Below are positions 38,642 to 47,292 of a DNA stretch of 64,000 nt, piece after piece. The stretch is taken from positions 248,001 through 312,000 of the forward strand of contig NZ_JACIDN010000005.1 in NCBI RefSeq assembly GCF_014196345.1. The letters are read 5' to 3'. How positions within the stretch are numbered: the stretch's first letter is position 1; each line of letters opens with the position of its first letter. This DNA comes from Methylobacterium brachythecii (GTDB taxonomy: Bacteria > Pseudomonadota > Alphaproteobacteria > Rhizobiales > Beijerinckiaceae). Made by a program: the position numbers and the translations under genes. The notes below the pieces were generated by a model, which saw nothing but the letters and a program-made list of their open reading frames with translations, was not told the DNA's origin and made no database searches.

Positions 38642-38674
38642 TCATGGACGTTACTGCCGTTACGCAGGCGAGGT

Positions 38675-38902
38675 TTATTGGCCCTGGGGCTGACCCTGCT
38701 GGCCGCCCTGCTGCTTGTCTTTCTTGTTGGCCTCGTGATGCCCGATGGCGCAACCGGCAGCGGCGCCCGCCTTGCCGTGGCCGGCCATGTGACCGGCGAC
38801 ACCGCCGACGACCGCACCCTTGAGGCAGCCCTTCGCCTCGGCCGAGGTCCCGGCGAGAGCCAGGGCGGCGAGGGCGGTGAGTACGGTGAGAGAACGCGTC
38901 AT
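38675..38902 (-). CDS. Small secreted glycine-zipper-like protein
   Basis: A 75-residue protein: signal peptide MTRSLTVLTALAALALAGTSAEA, then KGCLKGAVVGGVAGHMAGHG with a glycine-zipper pattern, and a Lys/Gln-rich tail (KKDKQQGGQQGQPQGQ). AAGGAG precedes the ATG. Similar short envelope proteins are common in Methylobacterium-like genomes; function unknown. It resembles the Gly-rich protein at 28204 in design but not in sequence. Confidence 0.75.
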   Translation of the reverse strand: MTRSLTVLTALAALALAGTSAEAKGCLKGAVVGGVAGHMAGHGKAGAAAGCAIGHHEANKKDKQQGGQQGQPQGQ

Positions 38903-38998
38903 CGCTGAAACTCCTTGCGATCGATGTGCTCCCTAACTGCTCAGCCGCGGCAGCGTTCCGTCACGATGAGCGTCGCAGCACCGGGATCGGACAGCGCT

Positions 38999-39265
38999 TT
39001 AGTGGCGCGTCTCTTCGTCGGAATCCGGCACCGGTTCGGCCACCAGTGCATCGATCAGCGGGAATTCCAGCACCACGGTCTCGCTGTCGTCCGTCACGAA
39101 GAGGACGGCCTGGAACAGGGCAGGGTCGCTTTCGGCGCCTTGGAGGAGCTGAAGGGCCAGCACCCGCGCTGCCGCCCAGGCGGCATCGGGATCAGCCAAT
39201 TCGCGGCCATCGGGGTCGACGATCACGTCGTCGTCGATATGGGTGTGGAAGAAGTAGCGGGGCAT
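38999..39265 (-). CDS. DUF6894 family protein
   Basis: An 88-residue protein opening with PRYFFHTHIDDDVIVDPDGR, the signature of small DUF6894-type proteins abundant in Methylobacterium and Bradyrhizobium. The rest is helical, followed by FVTDDSETVVLEFPLIDAL. No catalytic motif. It lies 5 bp after the DUF3606 gene on the same strand, so both are probably translated from one message. Family known, function not. Confidence 0.82.
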   Translation of the reverse strand: MPRYFFHTHIDDDVIVDPDGRELADPDAAWAAARVLALQLLQGAESDPALFQAVLFVTDDSETVVLEFPLIDALVAEPVPDSDEETRH

Positions 39266-39270
39266 GGCGA

Positions 39271-39453
39271 TCAGCGCTTCTTGCCGAGTTCGGCCGCGAT
39301 GTCCTTCGTCATGCGGCCGACCTTGCGATGCGCGGTTGTGATCTGATCCTGGGTCACGCCCCACCGCTTCATCCAGTATTCGACGGCCTTGCGTTCGGAG
39401 AGGTCGAGACGCTCCTTGTCGATGAAGCCGCGCTTGTCCTTAAGGCCCGCCAT
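39271..39453 (-). CDS. DUF3606 domain-containing protein
   Basis: A 60-residue protein covering one DUF3606 domain (RLDLSERKAVEYWMKRWGVT, then QITTAHRKVGRMTKDIAAEL). The fold is predicted helical and may bind nucleic acid, but the function is unknown. Length is typical. It starts a two-gene unit with the DUF6894 gene. Confidence 0.85.
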   Translation of the reverse strand: MAGLKDKRGFIDKERLDLSERKAVEYWMKRWGVTQDQITTAHRKVGRMTKDIAAELGKKR

Positions 39454-39620
39454 GATCGCTCCTGTGAGACCCCGGATGTCGGTGCCGGAGGAGGGGAGGT
39501 CAAGCGCCAGTATGTCGGTCGTTTCGCGATGGGCCGGAGACGGGTCATCGTCCCCGAGAATTTCGGCGATCGGACGGAACGCGCGGCCGCTTTACAGCTT
39601 AACCATTCATCAAGACGACG

Positions 39621-39728
39621 ATGGAGCAGGTGATGGGCGGGGAGCTGGTGGTCTTCGTTTTGGCGGCAGCGACCTTCGCGGGCTTCGTGTTCGGCGGCGA
39701 CTTGCTGAAGCCCGACGCGCGTCACTGA
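39621..39728 (+). CDS. Possible 35-residue membrane peptide
   Basis: In the 346-bp gap between the DUF3606 gene and the class II aldolase gene, a short frame from ATG 39621 encodes a peptide with one hydrophobic segment (GGELVVFVLAAATFAGFVFG) and a polar tail LLKPDARH. There is no clear ribosome-binding site, so it is only a candidate. The rest of the gap shows nothing I can support. Confidence 0.3.
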   Translation: MEQVMGGELVVFVLAAATFAGFVFGGDLLKPDARH

Positions 39729-39799
39729 CCTTCGCTCCACACGGCGGCCGGTTGTCAGGCTCGCTGGCGTCGGCATAGAGGGGCGTGCAGGAGGCCCGC

Positions 39800-40459
39800 A
39801 TGTCCCGTCACACCGAGTTCGCGGTGCGCCAGTCGATCGTCGACGCCGCCCGCTCCATGAACGGGCTCGGCATCAATCACGGAACGTCCGGCAACGTCTC
39901 GGTCCGCTGGGGCGACGGGCTGCTGATCACGCCGTCCGGCCTGCCCTACGAGCAGATGAGCGCCGACGACGTCGTCTTCGTCGCAATGGACGGCTCCTTC
40001 GATCACCCGCTGGTGCCATCGAGCGAATGGCGCATCCACCGCGACATCCTGGAGCGGCGCCCGGACGTGAACGCGGTCGTCCACGCGCATCCGATCCACT
40101 GCACGGCCTTCGCCATGTGCCGGCAGGACATCCCGGCCGTGCACTACATGATCGCCGCGGCCGGCGGCCCGACGATCCGGTGCAGCGGCTACGCCACCTT
40201 CGGCACGCCGGAGCTTTCGGAGTTGGCACTGGAGGCGCTGGAGGGCAGGGCCTGCTGCCTGCTCGCCAATCACGGCATGATCGCAACCGGACCGGGGCTC
40301 GCGAAGGCGCTCTGGCTTGCCGTGGAGTTGGAGACGCTCTGCCGGCAATACGCGGTGGCGCTGCAGGTCGGCACCCCGCACGTGCTGTCGGACGACGAGA
40401 TCGCGCGCAACGTCGAGAAGTTCAAGAGTTACGGGCTGCGGCCGAAGGCTTCGGAGTAG
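39800..40459 (+). CDS. Class II aldolase/adducin family protein
   Basis: A 219-residue class II (zinc) aldolase-like protein related to L-fuculose-phosphate aldolase. INHGTSGNVSVRWGDGLLI binds phosphate, PSSEWRIH holds the catalytic Glu, AVVHAHPIHCTA supplies two zinc His, and LLANHGMI a third. It may cleave or epimerise a sugar phosphate, or act as a tetronate-phosphate decarboxylase. The start at 39800 follows GCAGGAGGCCC; a possible start five codons upstream is less likely. No sugar-catabolic neighbours clarify the substrate. Confidence 0.88.
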   Translation: MSRHTEFAVRQSIVDAARSMNGLGINHGTSGNVSVRWGDGLLITPSGLPYEQMSADDVVFVAMDGSFDHPLVPSSEWRIHRDILERRPDVNAVVHAHPIHCTAFAMCRQDIPAVHYMIAAAGGPTIRCSGYATFGTPELSELALEALEGRACCLLANHGMIATGPGLAKALWLAVELETLCRQYAVALQVGTPHVLSDDEIARNVEKFKSYGLRPKASE

Positions 40460-40477
40460 CGCGCTCCACCCCGAACG

Positions 40478-40598
40478 CCCGTCATTCCGGGGCTCGCCAC
40501 CGGCGAGAACCCGGAATCCACCCGTGATGCAACGCGGCGGCACAGGTTCTGCCCAGTCGCGGATTCCGGGTTCCGCTTCGCGGCCCCGGAATGACGGG
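40478..40598. repeat. Palindromic intergenic repeat, family B
   Basis: Exact 16-bp inverted termini (CCCGTCATTCCGGGGC at 40478-40493 and its complement at 40583-40598) enclose a second inverted pair (GAACCCGGAATCC and GGATTCCGGGTTC). The whole can fold as a long nested hairpin. It sits between the convergent aldolase and moeA genes. Sequence termini differ from families A and C in this window. Confidence 0.8.
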
Positions 40599-40624
40599 GC
40601 CGTATTGGATCGGGGGTACGTGCC

Positions 40625-41878
40625 TCACCACAACACCGCATGCGGATAGAACCCGACCGTGTCCCCCTCGCAGACCACCGGTGCGCCGTCGGGAAGCTCC
40701 GCCAGGCCGTCGCTCTCGGTGAGGGAGGTCAGCATGCCCGTCCCGTCCTTCGGGAATTTTCTGGCCTCGATCACGCCATCCGACCCAAGCCCCAGGCTGA
40801 CTCGTAAAAACTCGCGGCGGCCAACGCGCTTGCGGAAGGTGAAGGCCGACCGCACCGGCTGGGGTTTGGGTGGAACGAAGCTCTCTCCGGTGAGCCGGGC
40901 GATCAGCGGGCGCACCACGAAGAGCAGCGTGACATAGGTCGCCACCGGATTGCCCGGCAGACCGACGAAGGGCTTGTGGTCGATGAGCCCCATGGCCACC
41001 GGCCGGCCGGGGCGGATGGCGAGGCGCCAGAACACCAACTGACCCACAGCCTCGACCGCCGCCTTGACGTGGTCTTCCTCGCCGACGGAAGCGCCGCCCG
41101 AGGTGAGGATCAGGTCATGCCCCGCGGCGGCTTCGGCCAATCGCCTGGAGAGCGTGGCCGGATCGTCGCGCAGGATGCCGAGATCGTCGACCTCGACCCC
41201 GATACGCCGCATCAGCGCAGCGAGCATCACCCGGTTCGAATCGCGGATCGCGCCGGGCCGCAGGGGCGAGCCCGGCTCGGTCAGTTCGTCGCCGGTCGAG
41301 AACAGGGCGACTCGCAAGCGGCGGCGCACGGAGAGCGCATCGCGGCCGACGGCGGCGGCGAGCGCGAGATCCTGCGGCCTGAGGCGGCGTCCCGCCGGAA
41401 TGACGAGGCCTCCGCTTGAGACATCCTCGCCGGCACGCCGGCAATTGGCGCCCGGTTTCAGCCCCGGCGGCAGCACGACCCGGCCATTCTCGACGCGCAC
41501 GTCTTCCTGCATGAACACGGTGTCGGCATCGTGCGGCATCGGTGCGCCGGTGAAGATGCGGACAACGCCGTCGCCGGCCGAAACGCCCTCGGGAGCGGCG
41601 CCGGCAGCGAGTCTCGCCCGGAGCGGCAGCACCGTCTCGCGATCGGGATTTAGCAGGGTGTGGCGCAGGGCGTAGCCGTCGACCGCGGCGTTGTCGAACG
41701 GAGGCAGGTCGCCAGCAGCGCGGACGTCCTCGGCGCTGATACGACCGTCGGCCAGCCCGAGCGCGACGGTCTCGCTGCCGACGGTGACCGAGACGCGCCG
41801 TTCGATCAGCGCGACGGCGTCCTCAACCGCCATGGGCGCTTCGCCGACGGCGAAGCAATCGTCACTCAACTGGGCCAT
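40625..41878 (-). CDS. moeA: Molybdopterin molybdotransferase MoeA
   Basis: A 417-residue MoeA/gephyrin E-domain protein. LPPFDNAAVDGYAL is in domain I, RIFTGAPMPHDADTVFMQED and FSTGDELTEPG follow, and the MPT-binding domain III has TSGGASVGEEDHVK and the GLPGNPVA loop. It inserts molybdate into adenylylated molybdopterin to make Moco. The ATG at 41878 removes a 50-residue Arg/Ser-rich in-frame extension without family similarity. It is isolated from other moco genes here. Confidence 0.94.
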   Translation of the reverse strand: MAQLSDDCFAVGEAPMAVEDAVALIERRVSVTVGSETVALGLADGRISAEDVRAAGDLPPFDNAAVDGYALRHTLLNPDRETVLPLRARLAAGAAPEGVSAGDGVVRIFTGAPMPHDADTVFMQEDVRVENGRVVLPPGLKPGANCRRAGEDVSSGGLVIPAGRRLRPQDLALAAAVGRDALSVRRRLRVALFSTGDELTEPGSPLRPGAIRDSNRVMLAALMRRIGVEVDDLGILRDDPATLSRRLAEAAAGHDLILTSGGASVGEEDHVKAAVEAVGQLVFWRLAIRPGRPVAMGLIDHKPFVGLPGNPVATYVTLLFVVRPLIARLTGESFVPPKPQPVRSAFTFRKRVGRREFLRVSLGLGSDGVIEARKFPKDGTGMLTSLTESDGLAELPDGAPVVCEGDTVGFYPHAVLW

Positions 41879-41985
41879 GCTGCCTTGCGCGGATCCCGAG
41901 CCATTGCCGCCACGGCGAAAACAGCTTTCACCGGAGCCCGCACGGTATCGGCGATGCCGTCGGCGCAGTCGAGACCGGACATGAG

Positions 41986-42016
41986 AAAGGCCCGACCGTG
42001 CGAGGGTCGGGCCTTT
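41986..42016. terminator. Terminator-like hairpin (minus-strand small transcript?)
   Basis: AAAGGCCCGACC at 41986-41997 and its exact complement at 42005-42016 form a 12-bp stem over a 7-nt loop, with short T/A tracts at the ends. No plus-strand gene ends here. On the minus strand it follows a candidate 27-codon gene at 42118-42201. Confidence 0.6.
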
Positions 42017-42117
42017 GGCAGGGTCCACGCTTTCGAGTTCAAGGGTTCCTCGTCAAGATCGGGCCACCATCCCGGACCATCAGGTCCGCTCAGGCGGCAC
42101 TCGCCCTCTCGAAAGCC

Positions 42118-42201
42118 TCATCCCTGTCGGTGATCATTCGGCGGATCGTCCGCGTCACCTTCATCGGTGCGCGGCGTGGAGAGAACTACGGCGTAACGCA
42201 T
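42118..42201 (-). CDS. Candidate 27-residue small protein with strong ribosome-binding site
   Basis: Within the 532-bp gap between moeA and the 60-residue protein gene, a short frame (MRYAVVLSTPRTDEGDADD...) starts at 42201. An excellent AAAGGAGG lies at 42209-42216, 7 nt upstream. A 12-bp-stem terminator-like hairpin lies downstream at 41986-42016, so a discrete transcript of roughly 250 nt is plausible. It may be a real small protein, a leader peptide or a dual-function sRNA. The rest of the gap (41879-41985 and 42202-42410) shows no supported gene. Confidence 0.4.
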   Translation of the reverse strand: MRYAVVLSTPRTDEGDADDPPNDHRQG

Positions 42202-42410
42202 GCGCGAGCCTCCTTTCTCCGATCCATTTCGTCGCCTTCCGGCCAGTGGCCTGCGATGGCGATGAGGGATGCTAGGCCCGGATTTGGGGTGTTGGCAAGC
42301 GTAGCCGACAGAATAAAAACTGATCTCAGCCTGCGGTGGAATCGTACGGCTAACGAACCGCCAACCGTCGGCAGTAGGCCCCGTCCCGGGCTGCTGCGAA
42401 CGCACGGCGG

Positions 42411-42593
42411 CTACGAGATCAGGTCGAGCTTCAACGTCTCGACGATCCTGGCGCGGAGCTGGTCGGGGAGGGACGCGTAGTCCGGATAACCCGCCTCGCG
42501 CGCCATCGCGTCGAGGGCCGTCTTCTCGTCATGCGCGCTGCCGGTCCAAAGGATGGCGCCGCTTGTCTTCTGCTTGATCTGGAAAATGCTCAT
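42411..42593 (-). CDS. Small hypothetical protein
   Basis: A 60-residue soluble protein: MSIFQIKQKTSGAILWTGSA, then HDEKTALDAMAREAGYPDYASL and a helical C-terminus. It looks like a compact alpha/beta domain and has the feel of small conserved Hyphomicrobiales proteins, but I cannot name a family. The ATG at 42593 is preferred because the extra 24 residues upstream are Cys/Arg-rich. Confidence 0.6.
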   Translation of the reverse strand: MSIFQIKQKTSGAILWTGSAHDEKTALDAMAREAGYPDYASLPDQLRARIVETLKLDLIS

Positions 42594-42806
42594 CGTGCAC
42601 CGTCCGGATAGTCGACGATCAAGACAGTCCAACGTCCGGCGCCCATGCAAGTTGCACAGCAACATCGCGATGACGCGCGAAATGCCGGCGCGGTCGTGAT
42701 AGCGTCATCCTTGCGGCCAGCCCCGACACCGTCGCGCCATGAAATCGCCGGTCTGGAGCGGGACGAGGGATTCGGGCGCTCACGCGTCCGCGAGCATGGC
42801 GTGTCG

Positions 42807-44006
42807 ATGACCCAGACCCGATTTCTTCCCGTGTTGACGGCCGCCCTTCTGGCTGGCGCCTGCATCTCCGTGCGCGCCGCCGAGCCGGCCTCCGTGCCGG
42901 ACCCGGCCTCGCTGCTGCCGGCCGTGAGCGTCGTGCCCGCCGAGACTCGGGAGATCGTCGAGCAGGCGGTCGTCACCGGCACGCTGGTGCCGCGCGACGA
43001 GATCCTGGTGGCGCCCGAGGTCGAGGGCCTGCGCATCACCGAGCTTCTGGTGGAGGAGGGCGACCGGGTCGCCACGGGGCAGGTGCTGGCGCGCCTGTCC
43101 ACCGAGATGATCGCGACGCAGGAGGCCTCCAACCAGGCGGCGATCGCGCGTGCCGAGGCCGCCATCGTCCAGGCACGCAGCCAGATCACGCAGGCCGAAG
43201 CCGCCAACCTGGAGGCCAAGCAGGCACTGGAGCGCGCGCAGGCACTGGTGAAGACCGGCAACGCTACCGCCGTGACCCTCGAGCAGCGCGTTTCGACGGC
43301 ACAGGGCGCCGAGGGCAAGCTCGCATCGGCCAAGGGCGGCCTCGATTCCGCCAAGGCCGACCTCGCCACAGCCAAGGCCCAGGCCAACGAGATCGCCCTG
43401 CGGCGGGCCCGCACCGAGATCCGCGCTCCGGAGGGCGGCATCGTCAATCGCCGCACGGCGCGCCTCGGCGCTACCGCGACGGCCGTCGGCGAGCCGCTGT
43501 TCCGCCTGATCGCGCGGGGCGAGATCGAGCTGGAGGGCGACGTGCCGGAGACGGCCCTGCCGCGCCTCCAGGAGGGCAATCCGGCTCGGCTCGACATCGA
43601 CGAGACCCACAGCCTCGATGGCCGCGTGCGCCGGATCTATCCGGAGGTCGACCGCATGACCCGGCTCGGAAAGGTCCGCATCTCGCTCAAAGCCGATCCG
43701 GCGCTCCATATCGGCGCCTTCGCCCGCGGCAAGGTCGAGGTCGCGCGCCGCAAGGGCGTCGCCGTCCCGCTCGCCGCCGTGCTCTACGCGGCCGACGGCA
43801 CGGCCAGCGTGCTCGTCGCCAAGGATGGGCAGGTCCGCGCCCGCAAGGTCGAGACCGGCCTCTCCGCCGAGGGGTTCACCGAGCTCAGTACCGGCGTGTC
43901 GAAGGACGAGTTCGTGGTCGCCCGGGCCGGTTCGTTCCTTCGCGACGGCGACCGGATCCGCGCTGTTCCGCCGAAGGCCGATCAGGCCTCGGCCGAGTCC
44001 CGCTGA
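42807..44006 (+). CDS. RND efflux periplasmic adaptor subunit (membrane fusion protein)
   Basis: A 399-residue HlyD/AcrA-type adaptor. The signal peptide is TRFLPVLTAALLAGACISVRA. Lipoyl-like half-motifs (ILVAPEVEGLRITELLVEEG) flank a long alpha-helical hairpin rich in Ala/Gln/Glu (about 100-190). A beta-barrel and membrane-proximal domain follow (RLGKVRISLKADPALHIGAF). It bridges the inner-membrane pump encoded 11 bp downstream to an outer-membrane channel, which is not encoded here. The start at 42807 is set by the signal peptide. Confidence 0.92.
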   Translation: MTQTRFLPVLTAALLAGACISVRAAEPASVPDPASLLPAVSVVPAETREIVEQAVVTGTLVPRDEILVAPEVEGLRITELLVEEGDRVATGQVLARLSTEMIATQEASNQAAIARAEAAIVQARSQITQAEAANLEAKQALERAQALVKTGNATAVTLEQRVSTAQGAEGKLASAKGGLDSAKADLATAKAQANEIALRRARTEIRAPEGGIVNRRTARLGATATAVGEPLFRLIARGEIELEGDVPETALPRLQEGNPARLDIDETHSLDGRVRRIYPEVDRMTRLGKVRISLKADPALHIGAFARGKVEVARRKGVAVPLAAVLYAADGTASVLVAKDGQVRARKVETGLSAEGFTELSTGVSKDEFVVARAGSFLRDGDRIRAVPPKADQASAESR

Positions 44007-44017
44007 GGAGCCGAACG

Positions 44018-47000
44018 ATGCGCCTCAACGTCTCGGCCTGGGCAATCCGAAAGCCGATCCCGTCGCTCGTGCTGTTCATGGTGCTGATGGTGCTCGGCCT
44101 GGTGAGCTTCCGCTCGCTGCCGATCACCCGTTTCCCGAACATCGACATCCCGATCGTCTCGGTGACGATCACGCAATCCGGCGCCGCGCCGTCCGAGCTT
44201 CAGACCCAGGTCACGAAATGGGTCGAGGACGCGGTCTCGGGGGTGAAGGGCGTCAAGCACGTCATCTCGAACATCTCCGAAGGCATCTCGGCGACCACGA
44301 TCGAGTTCCGCCTGGAGGTGAACCAGGATCGCGCCGTCAACGACGTGAAGGAGGCGATCAACAAGATCAGGATCAACCTTCCGCGAACCATCGACGAGCC
44401 GCTGATCCAGCGCGTCGAGATCGCCGGCCTGCCGATCATGATCTACGGCGCTTCGGCACCCGCCATGACGCCGGAGGACCTGTCCTGGTACGTCGACGAC
44501 GTCGTCGCGCGGCAGGTTCAGGGCGTGAAGGGCGTCGGTGGTGTCGAGCGCCTCGGCGGCGTGGCCCGCGAGATCCGCATCACCCTGAAGCCCGACCGGC
44601 TGCTGGCGCTCGGCATCACCGCAGCCGACGTGAACAAGCAGGTCCGCATGACCTCCGCCGACATGGCGGGTGGTCGCGGCGAGCTCGCCGGCGGAGAGCA
44701 GTCGATCCGGCTGCTCGGCGGCTCGGCGAGCCTCGACACGCTCGGTGCGACCTCGATCGTGCTGCCGGGCGGCCGCAAGGTCCGGCTCGACGAACTCGCG
44801 ACGCTGGTCGACAGCTTCGAGGAGCCGCGCACTTTTGCCCGCTTCAACGGCGAGCCGGTGGTCGCCTTCGCGATCTCGCGCTCGAACGGGGCCAGCGACG
44901 CCGAGGTCTCGGTGGCCGTGGCGAAGAAGATCGCCGAGCTGCACGAGGCCAATCCGGGCGTGCATTTCGACGTGATCGACACCAGCGTCACCGGGACGAT
45001 CGGCAATTACCACTCGGCGATGATGGGCCTGATCGAGGGGTCTCTGCTCGCCATCGTGGTGGTGTTCCTGTTCCTGCGCGACTGGCGCGCGACGCTCATT
45101 GCGGCGATCGCCCTGCCGCTCTCCGTGCTGCCGACCTTCTGGGTGATGAGCGCGCTCGGCTTCTCGCTGAACGCCGTCAGCCTGCTCGCCATCACGCTGG
45201 TGACCGGCATCCTGGTCGACGACGCCATCGTCGAGATCGAGAACATCGTCCGACACATGCGGATGGGTAAGTCGCCGTTCCGTGCGGCGCTCGAGGCGGC
45301 GGACGAGATCGGCCTCGCGGTCATCGCGATCACCGCGACGATCATCGCGATCTTCGCGCCGGTCTCCTTCATGCCCGGCATCGCTGGTCAGTATTTCAAG
45401 CAGTTCGGCATGACGATCGCCGCGGCAGTGTTCATGTCGCTGCTGGTCGCGCGGCTGATCACGCCGCTGCTCGCCGCGTATTTCCTCCGCGACCATGGCC
45501 ACGAAGAAAAAGAAGGCCCGGTGCTGCGCGCCTATGCCCGCGTCGTCGCCTGGTCCGTGCGCCACAAGTACATCACGCTCGTCCTCGGCATCGCCTGCTT
45601 CGCCGGCTCGATCCTATCGGCCGGGCTGCTGCCTGCCGGCTTCATCCCGGCGGAGGATGCGGCCCGCACGATGTTCGTGGTGGAACTGCCGCCCGGCGCG
45701 CGCCTCGACGACACCAAGACGATCACCGACGGTATCGTCGAGACCATCCGCAAGATGCCCGAGGTCCGCTCGGTCTTCGTCGATGGTGGTCGCCAGCTTC
45801 CCGGCAAGAAGGAAGTCAGGCTCGCGAGCCTGACCATCAACCTGACGCCGAAGAACGAACGCCACCTCACGCAGAAGCAGATCGACCTGAAGGTCTCGGA
45901 CATCCTGCGGCAGGTACCCGACATCCGATTCTGGTCCCTGAAGGAGGGCGGCCAGCGCGAATTCGCGCTCATTGTCTCCGGCAACGACTACCCGGCCGTG
46001 GCCGACGTCGCCGCGCGCCTCCAGCGAGAGGCGGCAGGCGTGCCCCACCTCGTCAACGTGATGTCGACGGCGCCCCTCGACCGCACCGAGATCCGCATCA
46101 CGCCGAAGCCCGGCGTCGCGGCCGATCTCGGCGTCTCGACCGAGCTGATCGCGGATACCGTCCGCGTCGGCACGATCGGCGACATCGCGGCGAACCTCGC
46201 CAAGTTCAACGCCAAGGACCGCCAGGTGCCGATCCGCGTGCAGCTCCCGGACGCTGCCCGCGGAAAGCTCTCCGAGCTGGAATCGCTGAAGGTGCCGGTG
46301 AAGGCCGGCGCCGCGGTGCCGCTCTCCACGGTCGCCGACATCACCCTCGGGCGCGGCCCCACCGCGGTCGACCGCTACGACCGCGCCATCCGCGTCGCCA
46401 TCGAGGCCGACCTGCAGGGCTCGGACGCGCTGAGCGCCCTGATCGGCCAGGTGATGGCGCTGCCCGCCGCCAAGAACCTGCCGCCGGGCGTCACCATCAA
46501 GCAGACGGGCGACGCCGAGATCATGGGCGAGGTCTTCGAGGGCTTCGCCATGGCCATGGGCGCCGGCCTGATGATGGTGTTCGGCGTGCTGGTGCTGCTG
46601 TTCGGTAACTTCCTACAGCCGCTCACCATCCTGTTCTCGCTGCCGCTCTCGATCGGCGGCGCGATCCTCGGCCTGCTGATCATGAACATGCCGATCTCGA
46701 TGCCCGTGGTGATCGGCATCCTGATGCTGATGGGCGTCGTCACCAAGAACGCGATCATGCTCATCGACTTCGCGGTCGAGGAGATGGCGCGCGGCGTCGA
46801 CCGGATCACCGCGATCGTCGATGCCGGCCGCAAGCGCGCCCGGCCGATCGTGATGACCACCATCGCCATGGCCGCGGGCATGGTGCCCTCGGCGATGGCG
46901 CTCGGCATCGGCGGCGAGTTCCGCGCGCCGATGGCGGTGGCGGTGATCGGCGGCCTGATCGTCTCGACCGGCCTGTCGCTGATCTTCGTGCCGGCGATCT

Positions 47001-47155
47001 TCATCCTGGTCGACGACCTGTCTCGGCTCTTCGTGCGGCTGTTCAGCCGCTTCGTCGGCGAGCGCGACGATCCGGAGGACGAGGTGGGCTTCTATCCGCC
47101 GGGCCATGCAGCGAACGAGGCCGGGGTCTACGGCCCTCGCGTGGCCGCGGAGTAG
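44018..47155 (+). CDS. RND efflux transporter permease subunit (AcrB/HAE1-like)
   Basis: A 1045-residue RND pump with 12 transmembrane helices in two homologous halves. SAWAIRKPIPSLVLFMVLMV is helix 1, the proton-relay Asp pair is in GILVDDAIVEIENI (helix 4), and the relay Lys is in GVVTKNAIMLIDF (helix 10). Two large periplasmic loops include MMGLIEGSLLAIVVVFLFLR. It exports hydrophobic or amphiphilic compounds with proton motive force; the substrate is unknown. It forms an operon with the adaptor. No local regulator is adjacent. Confidence 0.95.
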   Translation: MRLNVSAWAIRKPIPSLVLFMVLMVLGLVSFRSLPITRFPNIDIPIVSVTITQSGAAPSELQTQVTKWVEDAVSGVKGVKHVISNISEGISATTIEFRLEVNQDRAVNDVKEAINKIRINLPRTIDEPLIQRVEIAGLPIMIYGASAPAMTPEDLSWYVDDVVARQVQGVKGVGGVERLGGVAREIRITLKPDRLLALGITAADVNKQVRMTSADMAGGRGELAGGEQSIRLLGGSASLDTLGATSIVLPGGRKVRLDELATLVDSFEEPRTFARFNGEPVVAFAISRSNGASDAEVSVAVAKKIAELHEANPGVHFDVIDTSVTGTIGNYHSAMMGLIEGSLLAIVVVFLFLRDWRATLIAAIALPLSVLPTFWVMSALGFSLNAVSLLAITLVTGILVDDAIVEIENIVRHMRMGKSPFRAALEAADEIGLAVIAITATIIAIFAPVSFMPGIAGQYFKQFGMTIAAAVFMSLLVARLITPLLAAYFLRDHGHEEKEGPVLRAYARVVAWSVRHKYITLVLGIACFAGSILSAGLLPAGFIPAEDAARTMFVVELPPGARLDDTKTITDGIVETIRKMPEVRSVFVDGGRQLPGKKEVRLASLTINLTPKNERHLTQKQIDLKVSDILRQVPDIRFWSLKEGGQREFALIVSGNDYPAVADVAARLQREAAGVPHLVNVMSTAPLDRTEIRITPKPGVAADLGVSTELIADTVRVGTIGDIAANLAKFNAKDRQVPIRVQLPDAARGKLSELESLKVPVKAGAAVPLSTVADITLGRGPTAVDRYDRAIRVAIEADLQGSDALSALIGQVMALPAAKNLPPGVTIKQTGDAEIMGEVFEGFAMAMGAGLMMVFGVLVLLFGNFLQPLTILFSLPLSIGGAILGLLIMNMPISMPVVIGILMLMGVVTKNAIMLIDFAVEEMARGVDRITAIVDAGRKRARPIVMTTIAMAAGMVPSAMALGIGGEFRAPMAVAVIGGLIVSTGLSLIFVPAIFILVDDLSRLFVRLFSRFVGERDDPEDEVGFYPPGHAANEAGVYGPRVAAE

Positions 47156-47292
47156 GCAAGGGGACTTGACGCCGCATTTGAGTCGGCGTCCGTTGAGTCT
47201 TCATAAACCATCGCGGGTTAATCCTGCGGGCCTCCCCTTGCGGATCCGACGTTCCGTCCAGGCTCCGGGGCCACTGGGCGTATGACGGCCCC

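Noticed and set aside
41866..41982. 38-codon minus frame overlapping the moeA start
   Set aside because: No ribosome-binding site, and it overlaps the well supported moeA ATG.
43982..45565. Long minus frame opposite the RND permease gene
   Set aside because: His/Arg/Asp-rich shadow of the permease.
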